Shown one piece after another: positions 35,539-44,381 of a DNA stretch of 64,000 nt. Within the stretch, counting starts at the first letter, position 1, and the number at the start of each line of letters is the position of its first letter. Origin of the DNA: Prevotella sp. (GTDB lineage: Bacteria; Bacteroidota; Bacteroidia; Bacteroidales; Bacteroidaceae); the NCBI GenBank assembly GCA_017462915.1, contig JAFTQG010000049.1, positions 1 through 64,000 on the forward strand, read 5' to 3'. The notes beneath the pieces were generated by a model that ran no database searches, had not been told where the DNA came from, and worked only from the letters and a program-made list of their open reading frames with translations. A program made the translations under genes and the position numbers.

Positions 35539-36960
35539 ATGAAAACGATAAACCGACGTGATTTCATAAAGATATTCTCCGGCACCGCCATAGCCTCATC
35601 GTCACTGCTGGCGGCATGTAAGAGCAAGAACGGTGGCGCCACTGACGTGAAGACGTCAGACAAGAGTATGCAGCCGCGTGGCGAAATGACTGTCAGAACC
35701 AACCACAACAACGGCGACAAGGTGTCTCTCCTCGGCTACGGCATGATGCGCCTGCCTGTTGTCGGCGGTGCCAGCGGACGCGAAAACAGCGATGCGCCCA
35801 TCGATCAGGACATGGTAAACAGACAGGTGGACTACGCGCTGGAACACGGTGTGAACTATTTCGACACGTCTCCTGCATACTGCAAAGGACGCTCGGAACA
35901 GTCTACAGGCATCGCGCTGAAACGCCACAAGCGCGACAAATACTTCATTGCCACAAAGTTATCCAACTTCGCACCGGAGACATGGACACGCGAGGCGTCA
36001 ATGAAGATGTTTGAAGACTCGCTGAAGAATCTCCAGACAGACTATATAGACTATCTCCTGCTCCACGGCATCGGCATGGGCGACGACTCTCTCGCCACCT
36101 TCAACAGCCGTTATATGGACAACGGCATACTCGACTGGCTGGTGGAACAGAAAAGGAAGGGACGCATACGCAACCTCGGATTCTCCTACCACGGCGACGT
36201 GAAGATATACGACATGCTCCTGAAATGGCACGATGAGGGCAAGTATCACTGGGACTTCGTGCAGATAGAGCTGAACTATCTCGACTGGAGCTATGCCAAC
36301 GAGATAAATCCACGTAACACAGACGCCAGCTATCTCTATGAAGAACTGCGGAAACGCAATATCCCTGCCGTAATCATGGAACCTCTTCTCGGCGGCAGAC
36401 TGGCAAGCATTCCGACATATATAGCCGAACGTCTCAAGACGCAACGCCCAGAAGACAGCATCGCAAGCTGGGCTTTCCGCTATGCCGGCACACCGGAAGG
36501 GGTGCTGACGGTGCTGAGCGGCATGACATACATGGAGCATCTCAAGGAGAATATCGCGACTTACTCTCCGCTCGAACCTATATCCAGCGAGGAGAACAAG
36601 CTGCTGATGGCAATCGCCGACGAGATATACAACCTCAAGACGATACCGTGCAACGAGTGCAACTACTGTATGCCGTGTCCTTACGGCCTGAATATCCCTG
36701 CCATCTTCAGCCATTTCAACAAGTGTATCAATGAGGGCGTCATGCCAAACCGTGGCACAAAAGACCCGGAATATGCCAAGCATCGCCGCGCATATCTGAT
36801 AGGATACGACCGCAGTGTCCCCAAACTGCGTCAGGCAGACCACTGTGTAGGATGCGGACAGTGTAACGAGCATTGCCCGCAACGCATAAACATCCCTGCC
36901 GAGATGCAACGCATAGACCAGTTTACGGAAGAGGTGCGCCTCCATTCCGACAGGCTCTAA
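35539..36960 (+). CDS. Tat-exported aldo/keto reductase with C-terminal ferredoxin domain
   Basis: A 473-residue protein. The Tat lipoprotein signal reads NRRDFIKIFSGTAIASSSLL, with a lipobox LLAAC at about residue 25. The AKR barrel has LGYGMMRLPVVGG, the catalytic Asp/Tyr in YFDTSPAYCKGRSEQS, Lys in FIATKLSNF and His in YLLLHGIG. The C-terminus has two Cys clusters (CNECNYCMPCPYGLNIP, CVGCGQCNEHCPQRINIP). It lies 68 nt after the Fe-S membrane gene and probably receives electrons from it. Substrate unknown. Confidence 0.88.
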   Translation: MKTINRRDFIKIFSGTAIASSSLLAACKSKNGGATDVKTSDKSMQPRGEMTVRTNHNNGDKVSLLGYGMMRLPVVGGASGRENSDAPIDQDMVNRQVDYALEHGVNYFDTSPAYCKGRSEQSTGIALKRHKRDKYFIATKLSNFAPETWTREASMKMFEDSLKNLQTDYIDYLLLHGIGMGDDSLATFNSRYMDNGILDWLVEQKRKGRIRNLGFSYHGDVKIYDMLLKWHDEGKYHWDFVQIELNYLDWSYANEINPRNTDASYLYEELRKRNIPAVIMEPLLGGRLASIPTYIAERLKTQRPEDSIASWAFRYAGTPEGVLTVLSGMTYMEHLKENIATYSPLEPISSEENKLLMAIADEIYNLKTIPCNECNYCMPCPYGLNIPAIFSHFNKCINEGVMPNRGTKDPEYAKHRRAYLIGYDRSVPKLRQADHCVGCGQCNEHCPQRINIPAEMQRIDQFTEEVRLHSDRL

Positions 36961-37026
36961 GGCAAGAGGCGTAGCAACAGAAACGGCAAAATAACACCAT
37001 AAGACATACAACAAGACACAAGATGA

Positions 37027-37057
37027 AGCCGGGACTTTCACGAGTTCCGGCTTTTTT
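37027..37057 (+). terminator. tat operon terminator
   Basis: AGCCGGGACT (37027-37036) pairs with AGTTCCGGCT (37043-37052) around a 6-nt loop, followed by TTTTTT. Confidence 0.9.
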
Positions 37058-37321
37058 GCGCCCGAGAATATCACCTTTTCCTTACGGTACGTGAGATAAT
37101 ACATCGGCACAGGAAAACTCTCCCAAGCGATATGCCGTGCTGAATGGGCACACCTCACCCTGTAAAAAAGCTACAATCACAAACCAAAATCGGCCGCCAG
37201 GCAAAAGAGTCATCTCGGTCTTATGGCCTAAGCAGCTGTATCTGCGGCATATCTGCGTGACAGATGATATTTGTTCTGCAAAGCATGTAAAGACTATACT
37301 CAAGGCATACATTTGCAGGAG

Positions 37322-37409
37322 GTGACCTTTCGCACAGTGAAGGGTCATCTCCTGCCATGTAAACCGTCACCATTCACACGGTAAAAGGCCACCCCTAACA
37401 GACTAAGCA
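37322..37409. repeat. 22-bp-period array, locus 2 (four units)
   Basis: Units start at 37322 (GTGACCTTT), 37344 (GTCATCTCC), 37366 (GTCACCATT) and 37388 (GCCACCCCT), exactly 22 bp apart. The fourth unit is degenerate. Confidence 0.7.
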
Positions 37410-37539
37410 AAAACGAGGCATATTATTCATCCTCTCATTATTAGTTCCAAAGTAAGTCCCTTGGTGTTGAGACGAAACTGGATTTATTCGCTAAAATATT
37501 AAATATGTGACTATTGTAATAGAAAAAAATGTCAAAAAA

Positions 37540-37571
37540 CTTGCATAAATGTATCCAATTAGTTACCTTTG
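37540..37571 (+). promoter_or_regulatory. Toxin-antitoxin promoter
   Basis: CTTG (37540-37543), 20 nt, then TACCTTTG (37564-37571). The toxin ATG at 37576 lies only 5 nt after the -7 box, so the mRNA would be leaderless or nearly so. Confidence 0.7.
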
Positions 37572-37575
37572 CAAT

Positions 37576-37941
37576 ATGGAAGGCAATACGATACATATAA
37601 GGAATGTCTATTGGACAACTGAATTTGCACAATTCTACAACAAGTTGTCAGATAAAGTCAAAGGCAAATTTGATTATGTATTGGGGATAGTACAGACAGA
37701 GCGCATCATTTCAACAAAGTTCGTAAAGCACTTGGAAAATACAGACCTGTATGAGATGCGTGTCTCCATAGGGCATAACGAATATCGGACAATAATGTTT
37801 TCCATGGATAATGAAAACATAATGCTTGCAACAAAGATTATCCTGCTGAACGCATTTATGAAGAAATCCACCAAAGACTATCAGAAACAAATAAAGTTAG
37901 CGGAAAATATACTAAACGAGATTAGCTATGAGGAAGATTGA
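37576..37941 (+). CDS. RelE/HigB-type toxin
   Basis: A 121-residue protein of the RelE/ParE (HigB-like, DUF891) superfamily: NVYWTTEFAQFYNKLSDKVK, VKHLENTDLYEMRVSIGHNE, YRTIMFSMDNENIMLATKII. The pattern of a basic small toxin followed at once by a helix-turn-helix antitoxin supports mRNA interferase activity, though catalytic residues cannot be verified by eye. The 3' end overlaps the antitoxin start by 14 nt. Base composition is AT-rich. The gene starts next to its -7 box. Confidence 0.85.
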   Translation: MEGNTIHIRNVYWTTEFAQFYNKLSDKVKGKFDYVLGIVQTERIISTKFVKHLENTDLYEMRVSIGHNEYRTIMFSMDNENIMLATKIILLNAFMKKSTKDYQKQIKLAENILNEISYEED

Positions 37942-38230
37942 TATAAGCAAACTGATTGATGCAGAAACGGTATTGACAGAAAAATACGGAGCACCAGGAA
38001 GCGAGAGTCGCCGCGAGTTCGACGAGAAGGCGCATGCGTACTATTACGGTGTGATATTACGTGACCGCAGGAAAGAGCTGAAAATGACACAGAAGGAGTT
38101 GGCCGAGAAAGTAGGAACGGCGCGCAGTTATATAGCACGTGTGGAGCGTGGCGAGACCGACATGCAACTTTCAAGTTTTCTGCGTATTGCAAATGCACTG
38201 CGCATAAACTTCACTCCCACATTTGCCTAA
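37928..38230 (+). CDS. XRE-family antitoxin
   Basis: A 100-residue protein. The XRE/Cro helix-turn-helix lies at about residues 43-95: RRKELKMTQKELAEKVGTAR (helices 1-3), SYIARVERGETDM and FLRIANALRINF. The N-terminus (KISKLIDAETVLTEKYGAPG) likely contacts the toxin. The toxin-first order is that of higBA modules; the antitoxin presumably represses the pair's promoter. Confidence 0.9.
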   Translation: MRKIDISKLIDAETVLTEKYGAPGSESRREFDEKAHAYYYGVILRDRRKELKMTQKELAEKVGTARSYIARVERGETDMQLSSFLRIANALRINFTPTFA

Positions 38231-38244
38231 GGAAAAGAAAGTTG

Positions 38245-38293
38245 ATGTCATAATTCCGTACGTTTGTTTTACATGAAAGCGGATTTATGACAT
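38245..38293 (+). terminator. Inverted repeat downstream of the antitoxin
   Basis: ATGTCATAATTCC (38245-38257) pairs with GGATTTATGACAT (38281-38293), 12 of 13 positions, loop 23 nt, without a T tract. It is possibly a weak terminator or an mRNA 3' stabiliser. Confidence 0.45.
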
Positions 38294-38314
38294 GGAATTT
38301 CCACTTGCTTACAC

Positions 38315-38354
38315 AAAAAAACGATGGAATCCGAGACATCCCGGATTCCATCGT
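38315..38354 (-). terminator. RNase Z operon terminator
   Basis: Minus-strand ACGATGGAATCCG (38354-38342) pairs perfectly with CGGATTCCATCGT (38333-38321), followed by a run of T. The rnz stop is 4 nt away. Confidence 0.92.
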
Positions 38355-38357
38355 CAA

Positions 38358-39275
38358 TTATACCGTTATGGTCTGTAGCTCATTGGTGAGATAAGAGCGT
38401 TCAAAGACCTCTTTAGCCTCCTTCAGCAATGCCGATTCCTCACGCTCGTAACGGGCACTGTAATGGCCGAGCAGCAGTCTGCCGACATTGGCGTCACGCG
38501 CGACCATAGCTGCCTGGCGGGCTGTGGAGTGACAGTATTTCATGGCATTCTCCGCCATCGCCTCGGCGTATGTCGCCTCATGATAGAGGACATCGACACC
38601 CTCCACTATCCTATGGAGCTCAGGCAGATATTTCGTGTCCGAGCAATAGGCATAGGAACGGGCCTTGTCGGGAGGAGTAACGAGGCGCGCATTCTCTATG
38701 AGGCGGCCGTCCTCCGTCGTCCAGTCGGCACCTGCCTTTATGTTGTTTATCTGCGATACGGGGATGTTGTAGAAGTCTATCATGTCGCGGCGTATATGCG
38801 GCAGGCCGGGTTTCTCACGGAAAAGGAAGCCCGAGCACGGCACACGGTGGTACAGCGGCACGGACTCCACCATGAGACTTCTGTCTTCGTATATCACCTG
38901 ATGCTTCAATGTGTCGACGGCATGGAACACTATCTCGTAGCCGAAATCGCTGCAAAACAGCCTTTTCAGCATCAGCAGATACTCCTCCATGGCAGCAGGG
39001 GCGTAGATATGCAACGGTGCCGTCCGGCCGAGAAGCCCGAAGGAGGAAATCATCCCTGCCAGTCCGAAGCAATGGTCGCCATGCATGTGGGAGATGAAGA
39101 CCGCCTGTATACGGGTGAAAGCCACGCGCGTCTTGCGCAGTTGCAGTTGAGTGCCCTCGGCACAGTCTACCATGAACATCTTTCCCCTTATCTCCACAAT
39201 CTGCGAAGAAGGGAAATGTTGCAGTGTCGGCGTTGCCGAACCGCAGCCTAATATATGTATCTTGAACGGTTCCAA
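38358..39275 (-). CDS. rnz: Ribonuclease Z
   Basis: A 305-residue metallo-beta-lactamase-fold tRNA 3'-processing endonuclease. Metal motif: FISHMHGDHCFGLAGMISSF. Others: YAYCSDTKY, YHEATYAEA, KYCHSTARQAAMVA and LLLGHYSARYE. Length fits the short (ELAC1-type) form. It starts 2 nt after the lipoprotein stop and probably ends the mazG-lipoprotein-rnz transcript. Confidence 0.95.
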   Translation of the reverse strand: MEPFKIHILGCGSATPTLQHFPSSQIVEIRGKMFMVDCAEGTQLQLRKTRVAFTRIQAVFISHMHGDHCFGLAGMISSFGLLGRTAPLHIYAPAAMEEYLLMLKRLFCSDFGYEIVFHAVDTLKHQVIYEDRSLMVESVPLYHRVPCSGFLFREKPGLPHIRRDMIDFYNIPVSQINNIKAGADWTTEDGRLIENARLVTPPDKARSYAYCSDTKYLPELHRIVEGVDVLYHEATYAEAMAENAMKYCHSTARQAAMVARDANVGRLLLGHYSARYEREESALLKEAKEVFERSYLTNELQTITV

Positions 39276-39277
39276 AG

Positions 39278-39862
39278 CTATTTTATGTTCCTTGATGTGA
39301 CCTGTTTCTGACGTTTATATACAAAGATGCCCTTGCTGTTCTCCAGTTCCAGGGAGTCGGCACCAAGGGATACCACGTCGAAAGAGTCACGCCCCATGAG
39401 GAGCTTGCCGTTGTGTATCTTCCACGATGTATACGGATTGGTCTCGCTCTGCACGGTAGACAGCACCTCTCCGCCGTCGACTATCTCGAAGTTACGGTCA
39501 AGGCTGGTCCATTTTCCCTCAAGGGTCGTGAGGTTTACCACAATCCCTGCCGTCTTCTCGCCATAGATGTCGGTAACAATCACGGCAAGTTTGTCACCGC
39601 TGAGGAGACCTCCCTTGACGACATCCGTATCGGAATCGTCTACGTTTACAGCCAGATTGAGGGTATCGCCGTCATTGGTTATCAGTTCAAGGTTGTGCAT
39701 CGTCGTTCCCTCGCCGCAGATGCCGTAAACGGTAGTGTCAAGTTCCTCCTCACAGATGCTGTCTGTTCCATTGTCAGGAGATACAGCGGTTTTCTCCTTG
39801 CAGGCGGTGGTAAGAATACCGGAAAGCAGTACCGCCAGGAATAAATATGCCAGTTTTCTCAT
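39278..39862 (-). CDS. Lipoprotein of unknown function
   Basis: A 194-residue protein. The signal ends in a lipobox (LAVLLSGILTTAC, Cys at about residue 20). The mature part is Asp/Glu-rich and beta-rich (DTTVYGICGEGTTMHNLELI, GDTLNLAVNVDDSDTD, GKWTSLDRNFEIVDGG). A family was not recognised; the repeated VVKGGL/GDKLAV and SLELENSKGIF segments suggest a lipocalin-like beta barrel. The ATG at 39862 was chosen because it directly precedes the signal; upstream residues would come from the repeat element. Confidence 0.75.
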   Translation of the reverse strand: MRKLAYLFLAVLLSGILTTACKEKTAVSPDNGTDSICEEELDTTVYGICGEGTTMHNLELITNDGDTLNLAVNVDDSDTDVVKGGLLSGDKLAVIVTDIYGEKTAGIVVNLTTLEGKWTSLDRNFEIVDGGEVLSTVQSETNPYTSWKIHNGKLLMGRDSFDVVSLGADSLELENSKGIFVYKRQKQVTSRNIK

Positions 39863-39868
39863 AATTGT

Positions 39869-40008
39869 TGTTTTGTTATTTTGTCGTTTGGTTGATGATT
39901 GTTTGACGGTTTTATTATTGGTGGTTAGGCTGATAGCCAGGATAGCCTGTATAGCCGTAATATATAAGCTAATGACTATACCAACCAAACCACAAAACGA
40001 CTATACCA
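39869..40008 (-). repeat. Octamer-arm inverted element, type II core
   Basis: It lies between mazG and the lipoprotein gene. Read on the minus strand, a G/T-rich arm (ggtttggttgg) comes first. The core (39973-39931) matches 23799-23841 with four mismatches in 43 and keeps three GGCTAT hexamers. A CAACCAAA-type arm then runs to within about 10 nt of the lipoprotein ATG. Confidence 0.8.
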
Positions 40009-40797
40009 CTAATATCCTTCCACGGTTTTTGCCTCGTCCCAAAGCGCATCCATCTCCGCGAGCGTCATGTCCTTCAGCTCCTTGCCCATCTCCCGTGCAC
40101 GCGCCTCTATGTGGTTGAAACGTCGGATGAACTTCCTGTTTGTCTTCTCAAGAGCTGTGTCCGGATTCAGATGATACAGACGTGCGGCATTGACAACTGC
40201 AAAAATGAAATCGCCCAACTCACTGAGAGCCTTATCCTTATCACCACGCTCAAACTCAGCTTTCAGTTCGCCGATTTCCTCGTACACCTTATCCCATACC
40301 TGCTCGCGCTCGTCCCAGTCGAAGCCTACGTTGCGCGCCTTGTCCTGTATGCGGTATGCCTTTATCAGCGAAGGGAGGGAGGCCGGGACACCGGAGAGCA
40401 CGGTCTTGTTGCCGTCCTTTTCCTTCTGCTTCACCTGTTCCCATAGCTTGCTGACATCATCGCTCGTCTCCGCCTGCTGTCCGCCGTAGATATGCGGATG
40501 GCGGAAGATGAGCTTGTCGGCCTCCTTGTTGCAGACATCGGCAATGTCAAAGTCGCCTTTCTCACTGCCGAGCATACTGTAAAAGACGATGTGCTCCATG
40601 ACATCGCCGAGCTCCTTGACAATCTCCGTCTTGTCACCCTCCATCAAGGCATCGCAAAGTTCGTATGCCTCCTCTATGGTATGAGGGCGCAACGACTCAT
40701 TCGTCTGCTTCCTGTCCCAAGGACATTTCACCCTGAGCGTCTCCTGTACATCCAATAGTCTTCCGAAAGCCTCCAGCTTTTCCTCACGTGTATGCAT
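40009..40797 (-). CDS. mazG: Nucleoside triphosphate pyrophosphohydrolase MazG
   Basis: A 262-residue protein with two MazG folds. The N-terminal one has CPWDRKQTNESLRPHTIEEA, then EIVKELGDVMEHI (EExxE...ExxD metal site). The C-terminal one has NVGFDWDEREQVWDKVYEEI and ALSELGDFIFAVVN. It hydrolyses NTPs to NMP and PPi as housecleaning. The ATG at 40797 is preferred over one at 40851, which adds a non-homologous stretch. Confidence 0.93.
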   Translation of the reverse strand: MHTREEKLEAFGRLLDVQETLRVKCPWDRKQTNESLRPHTIEEAYELCDALMEGDKTEIVKELGDVMEHIVFYSMLGSEKGDFDIADVCNKEADKLIFRHPHIYGGQQAETSDDVSKLWEQVKQKEKDGNKTVLSGVPASLPSLIKAYRIQDKARNVGFDWDEREQVWDKVYEEIGELKAEFERGDKDKALSELGDFIFAVVNAARLYHLNPDTALEKTNRKFIRRFNHIEARAREMGKELKDMTLAEMDALWDEAKTVEGY

Positions 40798-40973
40798 AAT
40801 TCCAACTTTATTTATTAATGTCTGCAGATACTTTACCGATAGGCTTGCCACTGCTCAGCCATATCATTTCAGCTCTGCTTTACTATATTTATTACAAAGG
40901 AAACATGCCATCCGCGGCAAGCAAAATGGCATTTCCCATGCCGTCTGCTGACGGTGTGCAGAGAAGCACGATA

Positions 40974-40981
40974 CAAAAGTA
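40974..40981 (-). promoter_or_regulatory. -7 box upstream of mazG
   Basis: Minus-strand TACTTTTG, a TAnnTTTG match about 175 nt upstream of the mazG ATG. No clear -33. Confidence 0.45.
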
Positions 40982-41056
40982 CACATAAAATTCCAAAAAC
41001 TTGCACACGAACATAAAATAAGTGCAAAAAAATTCTTTTCTTACCAAAATAATGAG

Positions 41057-41064
41057 TAATTTTG
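41057..41064 (+). promoter_or_regulatory. -7 box of the AspT-like transporter gene
   Basis: TAATTTTG, 23 nt before the ATG at 41088. It lies inside an open upstream extension, so it also supports the 41088 start. Confidence 0.6.
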
Positions 41065-41087
41065 TAGCAAATTTCTGTAAATATCAT

Positions 41088-42782
41088 ATGGATTGGCTAA
41101 TAAACTTATTCACCGGCACTGAGTCTGTTGCGCATATAGCACTGCTTTATGCGTTGGTCATCGCAGTTGGTGTTTATCTTGGAAAAATCAAATTCGGCGG
41201 AATTGCACTCGGGGTAACATTTGTGCTTTTTGCCGGCATTGCCGCCGGTCATTTCGGCTTTACAGCCCCGGCTTCTATCCTGACATTCGTACAGGATTTC
41301 GGTCTTATCCTCTTCGTATTCATGATAGGTCTGCAAGTAGGTCCCGGCTTCTTCGAGAGCTTCAGGGAAGGCGGAGTGAAGATGAATGTCATGGCAATGA
41401 GCATCATTTTCCTCAATATTGCAGTGATGTTCGGATGCTACTATGCATTCTTCGACACAAGCGACCCTAACAACCTGCCGATGCTTGTGGGCACACTGTA
41501 CGGTGCCGTGACAAATACTCCTGGTCTCGGTGCCGCCAACGAGGCTCTGTCGTCAGTCTTTTCAGACGGGGCGACTCCAGCTATCGCCAACGGCTATGCC
41601 TGTGCATATCCTCTCGGCGTTGTCGGAATAATAGGCGCGACAATCGCCATACGATTCATCACGAGGACAAGACTCGATAAAGAGGAGGAGGCTCTGGACA
41701 TGCTGGGAGCAAACAACGCGACCAAGAAGCCGTACCTCATGCACCTTCTGGTGCGCAACTCATACATCTGCGGACGCACGATACTGGAGATACATGATTT
41801 CATGAAGCGTGATTTCGTGTTCTCACGTATACTCCGTGGCAACGAACTGATTATCCCTAAGCGCAACACTACCCTTGAACTGGGAGACAAGATCTACTGT
41901 GTCTGCGCGGAAGCTGACGCGGAAGCCATCGTGGCCTTCGTAGGCGAGAAGACCGAAGTCTCGGAGTTCAAGGAGCAGGAGGAGAAGAAGCAGATGATAA
42001 GCAAGCGTGTCCTTGTCACAAAACCTGAGATAAACGGCAAGACACTGGCAAAGATGCACTTCTCAAGCGTCTATGGCGTAAACGTGACACGAGTGACACG
42101 CCAGGGCATGGACCTCTTCGCGTCGAGCAACCTCGCGTTGCAGGTCGGCGACCGAGTGATGGTTGTCGGAGAAAAAACGAGTGTAGACCGTGTAGGCAGT
42201 ATCCTCGGCAACTCGATAAAGCGTCTTGACCACCCTAATATAGCAACGATATTCGTAGGCATCGTGCTCGGAATACTCTTCGGAAGCATACCGTTCGCAC
42301 TGCCTAACATCCCTGTGCCGCTGAAGCTCGGTATCGCCGGCGGTCCGCTTATCATAGCCATACTTATCGGACGGTTCGGACATAAGTTCCATCTTGTGAC
42401 CTATACCACGACATCAGCCAACCTCATGTTGCGCGAGGTAGGACTTGTGCTGTTCCTTTCAAGTGTCGGCATAAAGGCCGGTGCGAACTTCGTCAACACC
42501 GTTGTCGCAGGTGACGGACTTCTGTACGTCCTGTGCGGATTCCTTATCACCGTAATCCCGATACTTATAATAGGGACAGTGGCACGCTTGAGATACAAGC
42601 TGAACTATTTCACCATTATGGGCATGATTGCCGGTTCTTATACCGATCCTCCGGCACTTGCATACGCAAACTCCGTATGCTCTAAAGAGGCTCCTGCCGT
42701 AGGATACTCCACGGTCTATCCGCTGACCATGTTCCTGCGTATCTTCACCGCACAGCTGATAATAATATTCTGCTGCGGATAA
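41088..42782 (+). CDS. AspT/YidE-family transporter with two TrkA-C domains
   Basis: A 564-residue membrane protein. The first YidE/YbjL duplication domain (about residues 1-190) contains [20 protein letters not shown] and [11 protein letters not shown]. Two RCK_C/TrkA-C regulatory modules follow (about 205-295 and 305-385, e.g. [20 protein letters not shown]). The second membrane half includes [20 protein letters not shown] and [18 protein letters not shown]. Such proteins exchange anions such as aspartate/alanine; the substrate here is unknown. It precedes the oad genes on the same strand. Confidence 0.88.
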   Translation: MDWLINLFTGTESVAHIALLYALVIAVGVYLGKIKFGGIALGVTFVLFAGIAAGHFGFTAPASILTFVQDFGLILFVFMIGLQVGPGFFESFREGGVKMNVMAMSIIFLNIAVMFGCYYAFFDTSDPNNLPMLVGTLYGAVTNTPGLGAANEALSSVFSDGATPAIANGYACAYPLGVVGIIGATIAIRFITRTRLDKEEEALDMLGANNATKKPYLMHLLVRNSYICGRTILEIHDFMKRDFVFSRILRGNELIIPKRNTTLELGDKIYCVCAEADAEAIVAFVGEKTEVSEFKEQEEKKQMISKRVLVTKPEINGKTLAKMHFSSVYGVNVTRVTRQGMDLFASSNLALQVGDRVMVVGEKTSVDRVGSILGNSIKRLDHPNIATIFVGIVLGILFGSIPFALPNIPVPLKLGIAGGPLIIAILIGRFGHKFHLVTYTTTSANLMLREVGLVLFLSSVGIKAGANFVNTVVAGDGLLYVLCGFLITVIPILIIGTVARLRYKLNYFTIMGMIAGSYTDPPALAYANSVCSKEAPAVGYSTVYPLTMFLRIFTAQLIIIFCCG

Positions 42783-42893
42783 GCCACATGCAGTAGCCTG
42801 CACAAGCCTGATGACGCCCATCATGGCGACAACAAACAGCATATATCTTCATAAACTGACAGAATAGAAAAAAAACAAAACGACAAGAAACCA

Positions 42894-43871
42894 ATGAAAA
42901 AAATCGGATTCCTGCTTGCGTTGATTGTCTGCATCTCGTCTGACGCTCTCGCCCAAGGGGCAAAGAACATCAAGATAAACGAGGTAATGACAGGCAATGA
43001 CTCCAGCATCGTAGATGAGTTCGGAAAGCGTGAAGCATGGATTGAGCTATGCAACGCCTCATTCACGACGGTCAACATCCGCGGAATGTACATCACCACC
43101 GACAAGTCCGTACTCAACAAAGATCTCAGTGCTCCACAACGTCAGGCACTCATGTCACAAATTCCGAATGGTGACGAGCGCACAGTATTGACAGGACACC
43201 AGCATCTCCTCTTCTACTGTAACGGCAACCCTAAGGAGGGCTCGCTCCATATAACAGCAAAGGTATCTGCAGGAGAGCCTGTATGGGTAGCGCTTTATGA
43301 CGGCAACGGTATCGAACTGATTGACTCTGTCTCCGTTCCCGCTCTTGCTGCCAACCAGTCTTATGCACGAAAGAAAGACGGTAGCGAGACCTGGATCGTA
43401 TGCGACTCTGCCAATGTCACTCCTGGGATAGCCAACACCCCGAATATAAACGACAAGATAGCACGCACAAAGGCGGAGGATCCACATGGATTTGCCATCA
43501 CCATACTTGCTATGGGCACAGTATTCGCATGTCTTGCACTGCTCTTTGTATTCTTCCGTGTGCTCGGTCTTGTCATGGACCATATCAACACGACAAAGAA
43601 GATAGCAAACGCCTATCCTCTCAAGCCTGTAACAAGCACTATCACCACTACAGCGAAAATAGGTGCAGAGGTGCTTGACACAACAGGAAAGCTGATGAAG
43701 GACGGTCTTAAACTCAAAGGTATCGACAAGAAAGTGTACATCGCCGTCATCGCCATGGCCATCAAGCAATACGAGGATGATGTACATGATGTCGAGTCTG
43801 GCATAATATCTATCAAGCCGAAGAACACATCCTGGAACGCTCCTAAATTCAATAATCAAGTAAAGAAATAG
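42894..43871 (+). CDS. OadG-type sodium pump subunit with lamin-tail domain
   Basis: A 325-residue protein with signal peptide MKKIGFLLALIVCISSDALA. A lamin-tail-like beta domain spans about 23-165 (IKINEVMTGNDSSIVDEFGK, HLLFYCNGNPK). Then comes the single OadG membrane helix (ILAMGTVFACLALLFVFFRV, about 202-221) and a charged cytoplasmic tail. OadG-type gamma subunits hold alpha and beta together in Na+-translocating decarboxylases; the extra lamin-tail domain is a Bacteroidota form. The gene order gamma, biotin carrier, beta supports the call. Confidence 0.85.
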   Translation: MKKIGFLLALIVCISSDALAQGAKNIKINEVMTGNDSSIVDEFGKREAWIELCNASFTTVNIRGMYITTDKSVLNKDLSAPQRQALMSQIPNGDERTVLTGHQHLLFYCNGNPKEGSLHITAKVSAGEPVWVALYDGNGIELIDSVSVPALAANQSYARKKDGSETWIVCDSANVTPGIANTPNINDKIARTKAEDPHGFAITILAMGTVFACLALLFVFFRVLGLVMDHINTTKKIANAYPLKPVTSTITTTAKIGAEVLDTTGKLMKDGLKLKGIDKKVYIAVIAMAIKQYEDDVHDVESGIISIKPKNTSWNAPKFNNQVKK

Positions 43872-43914
43872 TTAGATTCCCCATTAAGAAACAAAACGAA
43901 GAAAACAATATATT

Positions 43915-44355
43915 ATGGCAACATACCAATATACAGTGGAGGGTACTGATTACGAAGTAGATATCCTCGAAGTTCAGGACAAGGTGGCAAAAGTCACAGT
44001 CAACGGAGTAGAGTTTGAGGTGGAACTGAAACGCGCGCTGAAGCCTACCACGCGTCCTATACAGCAAGTACAGGCAGCACCGAAGGCCGCAGCACCTGCT
44101 GCAACAGTACAGCAGCCGAAGCCTGTTGTCCCTGCCGGTGCCGGTCAGCATGTCCTCGCTCCACTGCCGGGAACGATTATCGAACTGAAGGTCAATGTCG
44201 GAGACACGGTAAAGCAGGGCGACACGGTGCTTATCCTTGAAGCCATGAAGATGCAGAACAATATTGAGGCAGAATGTGACGGACAGGTGACATCTGTGCT
44301 GGTAAAGGCTGGTGACACAGTAATGGAAGGAGCTCCGCTCATCACTATAGGATAA
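43915..44355 (+). CDS. Biotin carrier protein of the decarboxylase pump
   Basis: A 146-residue biotinyl protein. The C-terminal lipoyl-type domain has the biotinylation motif LILEAMKMQNNIEAE (Lys at about residue 112). An Ala/Pro/Gln-rich flexible linker lies at about 43-75 and a short N-terminal beta segment precedes it. It would carry CO2 between the carboxyltransferase (not in this window) and OadB. It lies 43 nt after oadG and 26 nt before oadB. Confidence 0.94.
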   Translation: MATYQYTVEGTDYEVDILEVQDKVAKVTVNGVEFEVELKRALKPTTRPIQQVQAAPKAAAPAATVQQPKPVVPAGAGQHVLAPLPGTIIELKVNVGDTVKQGDTVLILEAMKMQNNIEAECDGQVTSVLVKAGDTVMEGAPLITIG

Positions 44356-44381
44356 TGGCAAACCGTTAAGAAAAAAGAATC

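Larger units (their letters stand above)
36961..37575. other. Gap between the tat operon and the toxin-antitoxin pair
   Basis: It holds an intrinsic terminator (37027-37057), the second 22-bp-period array (37322-37409) and the toxin promoter (37540-37571). The segment about 37060-37320 shows no supported gene or known RNA. Confidence 0.6.
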
